From the NCBI RefSeq assembly GCF_900099605.1, contig NZ_FNDK01000001.1:248001-312000 (forward strand): a stretch of 64,000 nt of DNA. The letters are read 5' to 3'. Origin of the DNA: Alteribacillus persepolensis (GTDB taxonomy: Bacteria; Bacillota; Bacilli; Bacillales; Marinococcaceae). The notes beneath the pieces were generated by a model. That model was given only the letters and a program-made list of their open reading frames with translations, was not told where the DNA came from and ran no database searches. A program made the position numbers and the translations under genes. Shown piece after piece: positions 17,782 through 27,791 of the stretch (its first letter is position 1; every line of letters begins with the position of its first letter).

Positions 17782-19449
17782 TTGTCAAAGCAGTCATTAG
17801 AGAGCATACGTGTTTTTGCACTGGGCGGTGTCGGTGAAGTTGGCAAAAACATGTACGTTGTAGAAACAGATGAAGATATATTTATGATTGATGCGGGACT
17901 GATGTTCCCTGAAGACGATATGCTTGGTGTCGACGTTGTGATACCAGATATATCATATATTGTTCAAAATAAAGATCGTTTTCGCGCCATCGTTTTAACG
18001 CATGGACATGAAGACCATATCGGTGCACTTCCTTATATTCTGCGGAAAGTAAATGTTCCGGTATATGGCACAAAATTGACATTGGGCTTAGTGGAAGATC
18101 ATTTAAAAGAAAAGGGTCTTCGAAAAAAATCTGACCTTCGTCTTATTCATGAACGCAGTCGCATTAAGGTTGGTCAAATCCCATTAAGTTTCTTTCGTGT
18201 TAATCATAGTATCCCGGATGCGGTGGGCATCTGTGTGCATACGCCGCAAGGAATTATTGTGCACACGGGAGACTTTAAATTTGATCAAACACCAGTTGAT
18301 GGCAAGTTTACAGATATGAACACATTAACGAATGTTGGAAAAAAAGGCGTTCTTTGTTTGTTATCAGACAGCACCAATGCAGAACGTCCTGGTACAAGCC
18401 CTTCGGAGACTTCGACGGGGGAAGGAATAAAAGAAGTGTTTCAAGAGGCAACCGGACGAATTGTTGTTACAACGTTTGCGTCGAATGTACACCGTATCCA
18501 GCAAGTCATTGACGCTGCCAGAAAACAAAATCGGAAAATTGCTGTTGTCGGTCACTCCATGAAAAAAGTAATTGATATTGCACGCGGTATTGGTTATTTA
18601 GAATATCCGGATGAATTGTTTGTTGATACCGATAAAGTAAATGACTTGGATAATGATAAAGTGACAATTTTGTGTACAGGAAGTCAAGGAGAGCCGATGT
18701 CTGCCTTGACACGGATGGCAAAAGGGGCTCATCGGCAAGTAACCATCGAAAGCGGAGACACTGTTATTATTGCGGCTAACCCAATACCTGGAAATGAAAA
18801 GTCTGTGTCACGTATCATTGACTTTTTATATCAAATCGGTGCAGAAGTGGTGTATGGCGATAAGCATGTACATGCTTCTGGTCATGGTTGTCAAGAAGAA
18901 TTGATGCTGATGCTCAATATTTTAAAACCACAGTATTTTATTCCTGTACATGGTGAATACAGAATGCAGCACGCTCATGGAGAGTTGGGTGAAAAAGCAG
19001 GTGTTGATCCGAATAATATCTTTCTCATTGATAAAGGAGAAAGAGTAGAATTCACTAATGGAAAAGCGAAACAAGCAGGAAAAGTTCCTTCGGGAAATGT
19101 GTTGATTGATGGCCTGGGTGTAGGCGATGTCGGTAATATTGTGCTGCGTGACCGCAGGTTATTGTCAGAAGATGGTATTCTCGTTGTTGTTGTTACACTT
19201 GATAAGAAAAACGGAGGTATCCGCTCGGGTCCTGATATTATCTCAAGAGGATTTGTTTATGTGAGAGAGTCAGAAGAACTGCTAGAAGAAGCGAACAATA
19301 AAGTGTCGGCAACGTTAGAAAAGTGTATGAGTGAAAATGTCAATGAATGGTCTTCCTTAAAAAGCAGTATCCGCGACGTGTTGAGTCGTTATTTATACGA
19401 AAAAACAAGGCGGCGTCCGATGATTTTGCCTATTATTATGGAAGTTTAA
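17782..19449 (+). CDS. rnjB: Ribonuclease J (RnjB position, intact active site)
   Basis: Metallo-beta-lactamase/beta-CASP RNase for 5'-3' exo- and endonucleolytic RNA processing. 555 residues from TTG 17782, 8 bases after AGGAGG; ATG 17776 is only 2 bases from it. Seen: N-terminal RVFALGGVGEVGKNMYVVE, zinc box THGHEDHIGALPYIL, GDFKFDQTP, beta-CASP motifs, HASGHGCQEELML and VHGEYRMQ, and a C-terminal domain. Position after dapA matches B. subtilis rnjB (RNase J2), but B. subtilis J2 has a degenerate HGHDEN box while this protein keeps the full J1-like HGHEDH. J1 versus J2 naming rests on synteny. Confidence 0.9.
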   Translation: MSKQSLESIRVFALGGVGEVGKNMYVVETDEDIFMIDAGLMFPEDDMLGVDVVIPDISYIVQNKDRFRAIVLTHGHEDHIGALPYILRKVNVPVYGTKLTLGLVEDHLKEKGLRKKSDLRLIHERSRIKVGQIPLSFFRVNHSIPDAVGICVHTPQGIIVHTGDFKFDQTPVDGKFTDMNTLTNVGKKGVLCLLSDSTNAERPGTSPSETSTGEGIKEVFQEATGRIVVTTFASNVHRIQQVIDAARKQNRKIAVVGHSMKKVIDIARGIGYLEYPDELFVDTDKVNDLDNDKVTILCTGSQGEPMSALTRMAKGAHRQVTIESGDTVIIAANPIPGNEKSVSRIIDFLYQIGAEVVYGDKHVHASGHGCQEELMLMLNILKPQYFIPVHGEYRMQHAHGELGEKAGVDPNNIFLIDKGERVEFTNGKAKQAGKVPSGNVLIDGLGVGDVGNIVLRDRRLLSEDGILVVVVTLDKKNGGIRSGPDIISRGFVYVRESEELLEEANNKVSATLEKCMSENVNEWSSLKSSIRDVLSRYLYEKTRRRPMILPIIMEV

Positions 19450-19460
19450 TCGACATCTGA

Positions 19461-19505
19461 AAAACGGCATGTATTCGGCTTTTCTGGAATGCAAGCCGTT
19501 TTTTT
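19461..19505 (+). terminator. rnjB terminator
   Basis: AACGGC (19463-19468) and GCCGTT (19495-19500) with inner GCAT/ATGC pairing possible, ending in seven Ts. Confidence 0.7.
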
Positions 19506-19596
19506 ATGTTTGTTCGTGAAGGCAGGGGTTTTTGTGCATGAAGATAGGGTGTGGTTGTCATACTACTGGTATACTCATATAGGGAGGTATGACAAC

Positions 19597-20373
19597 ATGC
19601 CGAATAACGAAAACCCATCAACGCCACAGCAGCCAAATCCGCAAACGTCTCCAAATCAACCCCCGCAACAACCAAATAAAGATGATAAAAGCTCGAGTCT
19701 TGTTAACAAAATACAAGAGCTCGGACAAACCAACGTTGCACAAATGGAAAATTCGAATATTCACTGTATCACGGTTGTTGGGCAGATTGAAGGACACATG
19801 CAGCTGCCTCCGCAAAATAAAACCACGAAGTATGAACATATCATTCCGCAATTGGTAGCGGCAGAACAAAATCCAAAAATAGAAGGGCTGCTGCTCATTT
19901 TAAATACGGTGGGAGGAGATGTGGAAGCGGGCCTTGCTATGTCTGAAATGGTAGCAAGTATGAGCAAACCTACCGTGACAATTGTATTAGGTGGAGGCCA
20001 CTCCATTGGTGTTCCAATTGCTGTTGCAGCAGATCACTCTTACATTGCAGAGACAGCGACAATGACAATTCACCCGATTCGTTTAACAGGGCTGGTTATT
20101 GGTGTGCCGCAGACATTTGAATATCTCGATAAAATGCAAGACCGTGTCATTAGCTTCGTGACGCGTCATTCCAACATTGAGGAAGAGAAATTTAAAGAAC
20201 TCATGTTTGCAAAAGGTAATTTAACAAGAGATATTGGTACAAATGTTATTGGCGGAGACGCTGTCGAATACGGCCTGATTGATGAAGTGGGCGGGATTGG
20301 AAAAGCATTAAAGAAATTAAATACACTCATTGATGAAGCAAAAGAAGACAATGGCGGGGAGATGCTGCAATGA
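19597..20373 (+). CDS. tepA: ClpP-like protease/translocation-enhancing protein TepA
   Basis: ClpP/crotonase-fold protein of the TepA (YmfB) family, linked in B. subtilis to protein export and later to degradation of spore SASPs. 258 residues from ATG 19597 after AGGGAGG; in-frame starts upstream lie in the rnjB terminator region. The N-terminus is a Pro/Gln/Asn-rich tail of about 40 residues, followed by the ClpP-like core with [20 protein letters not shown] and the nucleophile-region [16 protein letters not shown]. Overlaps ylzJ by 4 bases. Confidence 0.92.
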   Translation: MPNNENPSTPQQPNPQTSPNQPPQQPNKDDKSSSLVNKIQELGQTNVAQMENSNIHCITVVGQIEGHMQLPPQNKTTKYEHIIPQLVAAEQNPKIEGLLLILNTVGGDVEAGLAMSEMVASMSKPTVTIVLGGGHSIGVPIAVAADHSYIAETATMTIHPIRLTGLVIGVPQTFEYLDKMQDRVISFVTRHSNIEEEKFKELMFAKGNLTRDIGTNVIGGDAVEYGLIDEVGGIGKALKKLNTLIDEAKEDNGGEMLQ

Positions 20374-20585
20374 TTATTTATACACCGCTTGGCATGGAGT
20401 CCATTTTCCCTCCAGATGAAAAGGATTGGAACAATAAAAAGCAGGTGCCGATTGAAAATGGAACAGTAATGATTGAAAAAGCAGATGATTTTACATGGAG
20501 AGTGGTCGCTTTAAACAGCTCTAACCCAAATGATTACATGCTTCCTCAATATCAGCCAGGTACAACATGGACGGGCGGACAATAA
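20370..20585 (+). CDS. ylzJ: YlzJ-like protein
   Basis: 71-residue protein of the YlzJ-like family, always next to tepA. Starts [17 protein letters not shown], then [32 protein letters not shown]. It overlaps the tepA stop (ATGA), implying translational coupling. No biochemical role known to me; no membrane segment seen. Confidence 0.85.
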   Translation: MIIYTPLGMESIFPPDEKDWNNKKQVPIENGTVMIEKADDFTWRVVALNSSNPNDYMLPQYQPGTTWTGGQ

Positions 20586-20614
20586 AGTTTTTTCAAGGAA
20601 AGGCAGGAAAATTG

Positions 20615-20684
20615 TGTTATAATGAGAATAGAATAGTCAGACTGTAAGGGCTGTCTCCGAATACGTGAAACGTCGAGGCAGCCC
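20615..20684 (+). promoter_or_regulatory. Extended -10 promoter and 5' hairpin of spoIIIE
   Basis: TGTTATAAT (20615-20623) is an extended -10 without an obvious -35. The early leader folds into a 10-bp stem, GGGCTGTCTC (20648-20657) with GAGGCAGCCC (20675-20684, one G-U), and the loop has its own ACG/CGT pairing. No T run follows, so it is not a terminator. Confidence 0.6.
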
Positions 20685-20770
20685 GCTTCGTTGTGGTCAC
20701 CATCTGTTACCAACACTTTGTATACATACATGAACCACAGCGATAAAGAGCGGGAGATGGAGGTGATCAG

Positions 20771-23122
20771 ATGGGCAAAAAGAAAAAACGCAAGAAAAGG
20801 TCGTCGAAAAGCTGGAAGTCACAAATGAAACATGAGTTGACGGGTCTTTTTTTGTTTACATTTGGCATACTGGCGCTGTTTCATTTAGGGCGCGCTGGTG
20901 AAGTGACAATGTCTTTGTTTCGCTTTCTTGCAGGAGAATGGGCAGCGGTATTGAATATTGGACTGCTGGTTTTTTCTGCAACACTGATTATCAAAAGAAA
21001 AATACCAACCTTGTATGAGAAGCGCTTAGGCGGTATATATTTAGCTGTTTGTACTCTGTTGTTACTCAGTCATGTACAAATGTTTGAGAACTTGGGAAGG
21101 CAGGGAGACTACGTAGAAAGTTCTGCACTTGTTACAACATGGGAATTATTTTTTTTAGATCCTTTTGCTAATGGACGCGTGGAAGATATCGGTGGAGGAA
21201 TGCTTGGGGCAGTTTTATTTGTTACATCCCAATTTTTGTTTGATACCGGTGGTACCCGAATTGTTGCTGTTTTGCTATTCTTATTATCTTTTTTACTCGT
21301 CACAGGTTTATCGATGCAAGATATCTTGCAGTATATTTCTAAAAAAAGCGGACCAAAATTAAAACAAGCAGCTTTATCTCTCAAAGAAAAAGCAGCAGAG
21401 CAGCGAGAGTCTATTCAACAACAAAAAAAAGCAAGACAACAGTCTAAAGAAAGGAAGCCTGCACAAAAAGAGAAGTCAGTGCAGCCTGAGACGGCCGAAG
21501 CAGAACCAGTACAAGAACCTGTTATTTATAATTTTGCCGAACAAGCGTATCAGCGCTCGGATGTGGAAGATCATCAGGAAGAACAGGGAGAAAAGATTAC
21601 GCAAGAAAGGCCGCCGTCTTTTGAAGGGCAAGAGAAAACAGAGGAAGACGAGGTGAAAACCCCGCTTTTATCTCATGAAGAAGAAAACAAAGACTATGAA
21701 TTACCGGCTCTTCATTTGCTCGGTGCTCCAAAACATAACACACAAAAGCATGAACGCAGCTTGATTTCCTCCAATGCGCGCACATTAGAAGAGACACTGC
21801 ACAGTTTCGGTGTGAAAGCACGTGTGAACGAAGTGCATTTAGGACCAGCAGTAACAAAGTATGAAGTGCAGCCCGACACCGGGGTGAAAGTCAGCAAAAT
21901 TGTTAATTTAGCTGACGACTTAGCACTTGCGCTAGCGGCCAAAGATATCCGCATTGAAGCTCCTATTCCTGGAAAAGCCGCCGTTGGTATTGAAGTGCCA
22001 AATCAGGAAGTAGCGATGGTGACATTACGGGAAGTACTGGAAGCAGGTTATCAAAAAGAAGACCACGTCTTGTCCGTAGCACTTGGACGCGATATTTCTG
22101 GTGAGCCGGTACTTGCATCCCTTCATAAGATGCCGCATTTATTAGTTGCCGGTGCTACAGGAAGCGGAAAAAGTGTATGTATAAATGGCATTATCACCAG
22201 CATTTTGATGAAAGCTAAACCACACGAGGTCAAGTTAATGATGATTGATCCAAAAATGGTGGAGCTTAACGTTTATAACGGTATTCCACATTTGTTAACC
22301 CCTGTGGTTACCGAACCGAAAAAAGCAGCACAAGCATTGAAAAAAGTGGTTGCTGAAATGGAAAGACGTTACGACTTATTTTCTCATACTGGTACTAGAA
22401 ACATTGAAGGGTATAACGAACTCATACGCAAGCAAAATGAAAAAGAAGAAGAAAGGCAGCCAGAGCTTCCTTATATTATCGTATTGGTTGATGAATTGGC
22501 TGACTTAATGATGGTTGCATCAAGTGATGTGGAAGATGCTATCACGCGTTTAGCACAAATGGCACGAGCAGCAGGCATTCATATGATTATTGCTACACAA
22601 CGTCCGTCAGTTGATGTTATTACAGGCGTTATCAAAGCAAATATCCCATCCAGAATTGCTTTTGGTGTATCGAGCCAAACCGACTCTCGTACGATTTTAG
22701 ACGCTAGTGGAGCGGAAAAGTTATTAGGAAAAGGGGATATGCTGTTTCAGCCAGTAGGTTCCAATAAATCAACCCGGGTGCAAGGTGCTTTTGTTTCCGA
22801 TGAAGAAGTAGAAATGGTGGTTGATGCCGTTGTTGCACAACAACAGGCGAACTATCAAGAAGAAATGATTCCAGAAGACAAGCCAAAAGTCCAAGATGAA
22901 GTAAGCGATGAATTATATGAAGATGCAGTGGATTTAGTTACACAAATGCAGACTGCTTCGGTGTCAATGCTGCAGCGCCGTTTTAGAATAGGATATACAA
23001 GAGCGGCAAGATTGATTGATGAAATGGAGATGCGGGGTATTGTCGGGCCGTATGAAGGGAGTAAACCGCGTGAAGTTTTGATTCACTCCTACAGCGACCA
23101 TAATGAAGAAGCTACGAGATAG
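20771..23122 (+). CDS. spoIIIE: DNA translocase SpoIIIE/FtsK
   Basis: Septal ATP-driven DNA pump that moves the chromosome into the forespore and clears DNA at division. 783 residues. Very basic N-terminus, four to five membrane segments (for example [54 protein letters not shown]), a charged Gln/Glu-rich linker of about 130 residues, the FtsK alpha domain ([17 protein letters not shown]), the RecA-like motor with Walker A GATGSGKS and Walker [12 protein letters not shown], and a C-terminal gamma winged helix ([20 protein letters not shown]) that reads SRS sites. GGAGGTGATC precedes the ATG. Confidence 0.97.
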   Translation: MGKKKKRKKRSSKSWKSQMKHELTGLFLFTFGILALFHLGRAGEVTMSLFRFLAGEWAAVLNIGLLVFSATLIIKRKIPTLYEKRLGGIYLAVCTLLLLSHVQMFENLGRQGDYVESSALVTTWELFFLDPFANGRVEDIGGGMLGAVLFVTSQFLFDTGGTRIVAVLLFLLSFLLVTGLSMQDILQYISKKSGPKLKQAALSLKEKAAEQRESIQQQKKARQQSKERKPAQKEKSVQPETAEAEPVQEPVIYNFAEQAYQRSDVEDHQEEQGEKITQERPPSFEGQEKTEEDEVKTPLLSHEEENKDYELPALHLLGAPKHNTQKHERSLISSNARTLEETLHSFGVKARVNEVHLGPAVTKYEVQPDTGVKVSKIVNLADDLALALAAKDIRIEAPIPGKAAVGIEVPNQEVAMVTLREVLEAGYQKEDHVLSVALGRDISGEPVLASLHKMPHLLVAGATGSGKSVCINGIITSILMKAKPHEVKLMMIDPKMVELNVYNGIPHLLTPVVTEPKKAAQALKKVVAEMERRYDLFSHTGTRNIEGYNELIRKQNEKEEERQPELPYIIVLVDELADLMMVASSDVEDAITRLAQMARAAGIHMIIATQRPSVDVITGVIKANIPSRIAFGVSSQTDSRTILDASGAEKLLGKGDMLFQPVGSNKSTRVQGAFVSDEEVEMVVDAVVAQQQANYQEEMIPEDKPKVQDEVSDELYEDAVDLVTQMQTASVSMLQRRFRIGYTRAARLIDEMEMRGIVGPYEGSKPREVLIHSYSDHNEEATR

Positions 23123-23165
23123 CTGCAATAATACCCCCAACAACTGAAGGAGGTTCTTATTCAAC

Positions 23166-24446
23166 ATGGTAGAAGAGCAGGTAGTTAATACAAATGGATT
23201 AGACGTTCATGTTATGAACACGAACAAGTACAAAACGACTACATTTGTTTTACAAATAAAAGCGAACCTGAGCAAGGAAACAGCAACACACAGAGCGCTG
23301 TTAGCGAGCGTGTTAAAAAGTGCAACCGAGCAGTTTCCATCGCGCAAAGAAATTAGATTATATTTAGATGATTTATATGGTGCTTCGTTTTCGGCAGATG
23401 TGGCTAGAAAAGGTGAAAACCATATTATCTCGCTGAAATTTGAAACAGCAAACGAAAAGTTTTTGAAAGATGATTCATCGTTGTTTACAAAAAGTATTCA
23501 ATTTTTAAAAGAAGTCCTAGAAAACCCTTATTTCGAAGGTGACAACCAATTCTCTGAAAAAATTGTGCGGGAAGAAAAGCGCACGTTAAAACAAAAAATG
23601 GCATCGATTTATGACGATAAAATTCGCTATGCAAATAAACGCTTAGTCGAAGAAATGTGCAAAGGCGAAGCGTATGCTGTTCATCCATTTGGAGATCAAG
23701 AAACACTTGATACCATTACGAGTGACGATTTAAAGCAAGAATATGAACGTCTCTTGCAAGAAGATGACATACGTTTATATATTGTTGGAGATATTGATGT
23801 AAAACAAGCGGAAGAAGCGGCTCAAATTTTTTCTGTTACCTCTAGAAATGCCAGCAGTGCTTTAGAAGAGGGATACAGCAAAAAAGATAAAGTAAACGAA
23901 GTTACAGAAACAGATGATATTCAGCAAGGAAAGCTGCATTTAGGGTATCGAACAGAGGTCATGTTTAATGATGAACGTTTTCCAGCTATGCAAGTAATGA
24001 ATGGCTTATTTGGCGGCTTCCCACATTCCAAACTGTTTATGAATGTTCGCGAAAAAGAAAGTATGGCTTATTATGCTGCTTCTAGGTATGAGAGTCTGAA
24101 AGGGTTAATGTTTGTATTTGCAGGCATTGAGGCAGTAAAGTACGAAAAAGCAGTAGATATTATTAAAAAACAGCTGGAAGATATGAAAGAAGGTCAATTT
24201 AGTGAAGAAGCGGTGGAACAGACAAAAGGGATGGTGAAAAATCAATTATTAGAAACAGCAGATTCAGCAAGGGGGCTTGTTGAATTATCTTATCAGCACG
24301 TGATTGCCGGAAGTGATCGATCGCTTTCTGATTGGCTTAAGGCGATTGATAAAGTGAGTAAAGATGACGTTATAAAAGCTGCACAAACGGTAGAGTTGGA
24401 TACGAGCTACTTTTTACGAGGCAAGGAGGTAAATCATGGCCAATAA
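23166..24446 (+). CDS. ymfF: M16 peptidase-like protein YmfF (no zinc motif)
   Basis: 426-residue M16 family member in which no HxxEH is visible; the matching region is DDLYGASFSADVARKGENHI, so this is a non-catalytic subunit, as for YmfF in B. subtilis. The C-terminal half retains the family VREKESMAYYAASRYESLKG. AAGGAGG lies 12 bases before the ATG. It overlaps ymfH by 11 bases, consistent with a hetero-oligomer of one inactive and one active M16 protein. Confidence 0.9.
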   Translation: MVEEQVVNTNGLDVHVMNTNKYKTTTFVLQIKANLSKETATHRALLASVLKSATEQFPSRKEIRLYLDDLYGASFSADVARKGENHIISLKFETANEKFLKDDSSLFTKSIQFLKEVLENPYFEGDNQFSEKIVREEKRTLKQKMASIYDDKIRYANKRLVEEMCKGEAYAVHPFGDQETLDTITSDDLKQEYERLLQEDDIRLYIVGDIDVKQAEEAAQIFSVTSRNASSALEEGYSKKDKVNEVTETDDIQQGKLHLGYRTEVMFNDERFPAMQVMNGLFGGFPHSKLFMNVREKESMAYYAASRYESLKGLMFVFAGIEAVKYEKAVDIIKKQLEDMKEGQFSEEAVEQTKGMVKNQLLETADSARGLVELSYQHVIAGSDRSLSDWLKAIDKVSKDDVIKAAQTVELDTSYFLRGKEVNHGQ

Positions 24447-25731
24447 AAAAACATTTGACCAGCTTGAAGAAACCATTTACAGTGAAAAACTTGACAATGG
24501 ACTAACAGTATTTGTTCTCCCAAAACCAGGGTTTCATAAAACATTTGCAGTGTTTTCAACGAATTACGGGTCTATTGACAATCATTTCGTGCCGTTAGGA
24601 AAGCAAGAAGCAGTAAAAGTTCCCGATGGTATTGCGCATTTTCTGGAACATAAGATGTTTGAAGATGAAGAAGGCGATGTTTTTCAAACGTTTGGGGAGC
24701 AAGGTGCTTCCGCTAATGCGTTTACAAGCTTTACGAAAACAGCCTATTTGTTTTCAAGTACACAGGAGACATATAAAAATTTAGAAACGTTGCTGGATTT
24801 TGTTCAACATCCATACTTTACAGATGAAAGTGTGGAAAAAGAAAAAGGAATAATTGAACAAGAAATTACGATGTATGAAGATAATGCGGATTGGCAGCTG
24901 TTTTTTAATCTGCTTGGCAATTTGTACCACAACCACCCTGTACAGATTGATATTGCCGGAAGTGCTTCCTCAATTTATGATATTACAAAAGAGGATCTTT
25001 ACGAATGCTACCACACCTTCTATCACCCGTCGAACATGGTGTTATTTATTGCTGGCGATGTTGACAGCGAAAAGGTGTTTAACTTAGTGGAAAATAATCA
25101 GAGTCAAAAATCTTTTAAAGAACCCGAAAAAATTGAAAGGTTATTAGATGATGAGCCAAACGAAGTGAAACAGAAAAAATCTGTACAAGAAATGAGTGTT
25201 AATACACCAAAGTGTATGGTTGGATATAAAGTGGACGCCAGCACAAAAACAGGGTCAGATTTGCTTCAATATGAATTTTCGATGCAGCTGTTGTTAGATG
25301 TTTTGTTTGGGCCGGGCTCTGAAGCGTATGAAAGTTTTTATGAAGAAGGCTTGATCGATGATTCGTTTTCTACCGAGTTTACAGCAGAGAGGTCTTTCTC
25401 ATTTTTAGCTGTCGGTGGTGACACCACAGACCCGGACCAGCTTGAAAAGCGAATTATTGACACCATTGAAAAAGCGGTGGAAGATGGTATTTCTAAGGAA
25501 CAGCTGGACCGAGTGAGAAAGAAGAAAATCGGCAACTTTTTCAAACAACTCAACTCCCTTGAGTTTGTCGCCAATCAATATACCAGCTTTGCTTTTCACG
25601 ATATCCATCTATTTGAAGCAATACCAGTGCTTGAAAACATAACGGCAGAAGAAGTAAATGAGCTGTTAAAGACCCATTTTCAACAAGATACACGCGCTGT
25701 GTCCCAGATCACTAAAAAACAGGCGGGATAA
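24436..25731 (+). CDS. ymfH: M16 zinc peptidase YmfH
   Basis: 431-residue M16 peptidase with the intact zinc motif HFLEHKMFEDEEGDVF (HxxEH about residues 69-73) and the downstream Glu in KEKGIIEQEITMYED. Cytosolic, no signal peptide. Overlaps ymfF and is followed after one base by ymfI, so ymfF-ymfH-ymfI form one transcription unit. Substrate unknown. Confidence 0.92.
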   Translation: MANKKTFDQLEETIYSEKLDNGLTVFVLPKPGFHKTFAVFSTNYGSIDNHFVPLGKQEAVKVPDGIAHFLEHKMFEDEEGDVFQTFGEQGASANAFTSFTKTAYLFSSTQETYKNLETLLDFVQHPYFTDESVEKEKGIIEQEITMYEDNADWQLFFNLLGNLYHNHPVQIDIAGSASSIYDITKEDLYECYHTFYHPSNMVLFIAGDVDSEKVFNLVENNQSQKSFKEPEKIERLLDDEPNEVKQKKSVQEMSVNTPKCMVGYKVDASTKTGSDLLQYEFSMQLLLDVLFGPGSEAYESFYEEGLIDDSFSTEFTAERSFSFLAVGGDTTDPDQLEKRIIDTIEKAVEDGISKEQLDRVRKKKIGNFFKQLNSLEFVANQYTSFAFHDIHLFEAIPVLENITAEEVNELLKTHFQQDTRAVSQITKKQAG

Positions 25732-25732
25732 T

Positions 25733-26452
25733 ATGACAGCATTTACTGTCATTACAGGAGCCAGCGGCGCAATAGGAAGCGCCATTGCTCTTAAGCTGGC
25801 AAAAGAGGGCAGGCCGCTGTTTCTGCATTACCATCGTTCAGAAGATGATGTTCTCCGGCTTCAAGAAAAATGCGCTTGCTATGATGTCCCCGTTTTTGTT
25901 GTACGCGCTGACCTTTCCAAAAAAGGCGGAGCACAAGAGTTGTATGAACAGCTGCATTCTCCGGTAGATACACTGATTTATAACTGCGGTGTGCAACAGT
26001 ATCGGTTGTTTCAAGACATCCAGGAAGAAAAGCTGTATGAAATGGCTCATCTGCATTTGTTAAATGCGATGCTCCTCAGCCAAAAATTACTGCCTGCAAT
26101 GGTTTCAAAAAAGCATGGGAATATTGTTGTGATATCGTCTATTTGGGGAGAGCGGGGAGCAGCAATGGAAGTGGTATATTCCGCTTTAAAAGGCGGGGTA
26201 AACACGTTTGTCCGAGCTCTGGCTAAAGAGACAGCTCCATCCGGCATTCGTGTCAATGGTGTTGCTCCCGGTGCCATGGATACGCCGATGTTACACGCTT
26301 TTACCGATGAGGAAAAACAAATGCTGTTAGAAGAAATACCTAGCGGAAGGCTCGGAAAAGCGGCAGAAGCAGCCGATGCTGTTGCCTTTTTAACTAGTGA
26401 GCAAGCCTCCTATATTAACGGGCATGTATTGGATATTAATGGAGGCTGGTAA
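25733..26452 (+). CDS. ymfI: Short-chain dehydrogenase/reductase YmfI
   Basis: 239-residue SDR. Seen: NAD(P)-binding TGASGAIGSAIA, NCG in the NAG position, catalytic Ser in VISSIWGERG and YxxxK in YSALKGG, and the C-terminal SEQASYINGHVLDINGGW typical of FabG-like SDRs. Substrate not deducible. Starts one base after ymfH. Confidence 0.9.
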   Translation: MTAFTVITGASGAIGSAIALKLAKEGRPLFLHYHRSEDDVLRLQEKCACYDVPVFVVRADLSKKGGAQELYEQLHSPVDTLIYNCGVQQYRLFQDIQEEKLYEMAHLHLLNAMLLSQKLLPAMVSKKHGNIVVISSIWGERGAAMEVVYSALKGGVNTFVRALAKETAPSGIRVNGVAPGAMDTPMLHAFTDEEKQMLLEEIPSGRLGKAAEAADAVAFLTSEQASYINGHVLDINGGW

Positions 26453-26460
26453 TAAAATTT

Positions 26461-26520
26461 TCCCTCATAAATTTCTTCGTAATCGAACATCCTAAAGGCG
26501 ATGACACCTTTAAGGAGGGA
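26461..26520 (+). promoter_or_regulatory. Foldable leader covering the ymfJ ribosome binding site
   Basis: TCCCTC (26461-26466) can pair with GAGGGA (26515-26520), which includes part of the AAGGAGGGA ribosome binding site. Inside, TAAAGG/CCTTTA (26493-26498 / 26507-26512) forms a second stem. This could mask translation start; not tested by calculation. Confidence 0.3.
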
Positions 26521-26525
26521 AATAC

Positions 26526-26783
26526 ATGTCTGTATTAGATAATTGGGATCAGTGGAAACAGTTTTTGAATGGAAGATTGGACCAGGCAAAGCATGATGGA
26601 ATGCAAGGAAATGTGGTATCTGATGTAGCTTACGAGGTAGGCGAATACCTTGCCAACAATGTTGATCCAAAAAATGAGCAGGAACGAGTACTAGCTGATC
26701 TGTGGAAAGTAGCCGATGAAGACGAACAGCATGCCATTGCTAATATGATGGTGAAAATGGTACAGTCAGACTCTTCACGATAA
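26526..26783 (+). CDS. ymfJ: DUF3243 protein YmfJ
   Basis: 85-residue DUF3243 protein. Starts MSVLDNWDQWKQFLNGRLDQA and ends ADEDEQHAIANMMVKMV, with GEYLANNVDPKNEQERVLADLW in the middle; mostly helical. Matches the small protein between ymfI and ymfK in B. subtilis. Function unknown. Strong AAGGAGG start; followed by a terminator. Confidence 0.85.
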   Translation: MSVLDNWDQWKQFLNGRLDQAKHDGMQGNVVSDVAYEVGEYLANNVDPKNEQERVLADLWKVADEDEQHAIANMMVKMVQSDSSR

Positions 26784-26797
26784 GTATTAAAAGTAAA

Positions 26798-26834
26798 AGC
26801 TGTCCTTCTCTCTTTGAAGAGAGGGCAGTTTTCC
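26798..26834 (+). terminator. ymfJ terminator
   Basis: CTGTCC-CTCTC pairs with GAGAG-GGCAG (two-base bulge), then TTTT. Confidence 0.6.
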
Positions 26835-26998
26835 TTTTCTTTAAAAAAAATGATTCCAAGAAGAGATGAATAGCGTATAATAAAAAATAAAGGATCTTTG
26901 TTTGAAAATAGTGTGTTAATACTGTTCAAAAACGGAAAAATAGCGTAAAATGACAAATGTCTAAAAAAGAAAGTTTTGTTAGCAGAGGTGAAAGAAGG

Positions 26999-27775
26999 AT
27001 GGAGCAGAAAAAAGAGTGGTATTTGGAATATGAAATTCACCAGAATCGCCCAGGCCTTCTTGGTGACATATCCTCTTTGCTTGGTATGCTTTCGATTAAT
27101 ATTGTTACGATTAACGGGGTAGAAGACAGACGCCGTGGCATGTTGATTCGCAGTAAAAACGATGATCAAATCACACGTTTTCGTTCCATATTAGATACCA
27201 TAGATAACATTACCGTCAGAAAACTTCGAGAACCAAAGCTGCGTGACAGGTTAGCAGTAATGCACGGCCGTTACATAGAACGTGATGCGGATGATAAAAA
27301 AACGTTTCGTTTTGTGCGTGATGAATTAGGGCTTCTTGTAGACTTTATGGCAGAGCTCTTTAAAAAAGACCGACATTACCTGATGGGGATACGGGGAATG
27401 CCTCGTGTCGGCAAGACGGAGTCATTAGTGGCTGCCAGTGTTTGCGCCAATAAACGCTGGTCGTTCATCTCATCGACGCTGTTAAGGCAAACGGTACGCA
27501 ACCAGCTTGCCGATGATGAACTAGAAGAGGGGCATATTTATATTATTGATGGCATTGTCTCGATGATGAGAGCGTCTGAAAAGCACAGAATGCTGGTGGA
27601 TGACATATTAAGACTTCCGGCGGTAAAGGTTGTTGAGCACCCGGACATATTCGTTAGAGAGTCAGCTTATACCCTGGATGATTTTGACTGTATTATAGAA
27701 TTGCGAAACGATGAAAAAGAGGAGATAACATATGAAGTGGTAGAATCTGGTTTTTCTTCTTTTGATATCAGTTAG
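26999..27775 (+). CDS. ymfK: DUF3388 protein YmfK
   Basis: 258 residues from ATG 26999, about 10 bases after GAGGTG; a longer frame from 26957 has no ribosome binding site. The N-terminus resembles an ACT-like segment (YEIHQNRPGLLGDISSLLGML...VTINGVEDRRRG) and the middle holds a possible P-loop, GIRGMPRVGKTES. Placed in DUF3388 by synteny and sequence look. Function unknown; the combination suggests nucleotide- and ligand-responsive regulation, which is inference. Followed 16 bases later by ymfM. Confidence 0.85.
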   Translation: MEQKKEWYLEYEIHQNRPGLLGDISSLLGMLSINIVTINGVEDRRRGMLIRSKNDDQITRFRSILDTIDNITVRKLREPKLRDRLAVMHGRYIERDADDKKTFRFVRDELGLLVDFMAELFKKDRHYLMGIRGMPRVGKTESLVAASVCANKRWSFISSTLLRQTVRNQLADDELEEGHIYIIDGIVSMMRASEKHRMLVDDILRLPAVKVVEHPDIFVRESAYTLDDFDCIIELRNDEKEEITYEVVESGFSSFDIS

Positions 27776-27791
27776 GTGGTAGGTGTTAACA

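Noticed and set aside
26630-27169. Minus-strand 179-codon open frame across ymfJ and ymfK
   Set aside because: Shadow of two well-supported + strand genes; composition is Phe/Ser-rich and there is no ribosome binding site or family resemblance.
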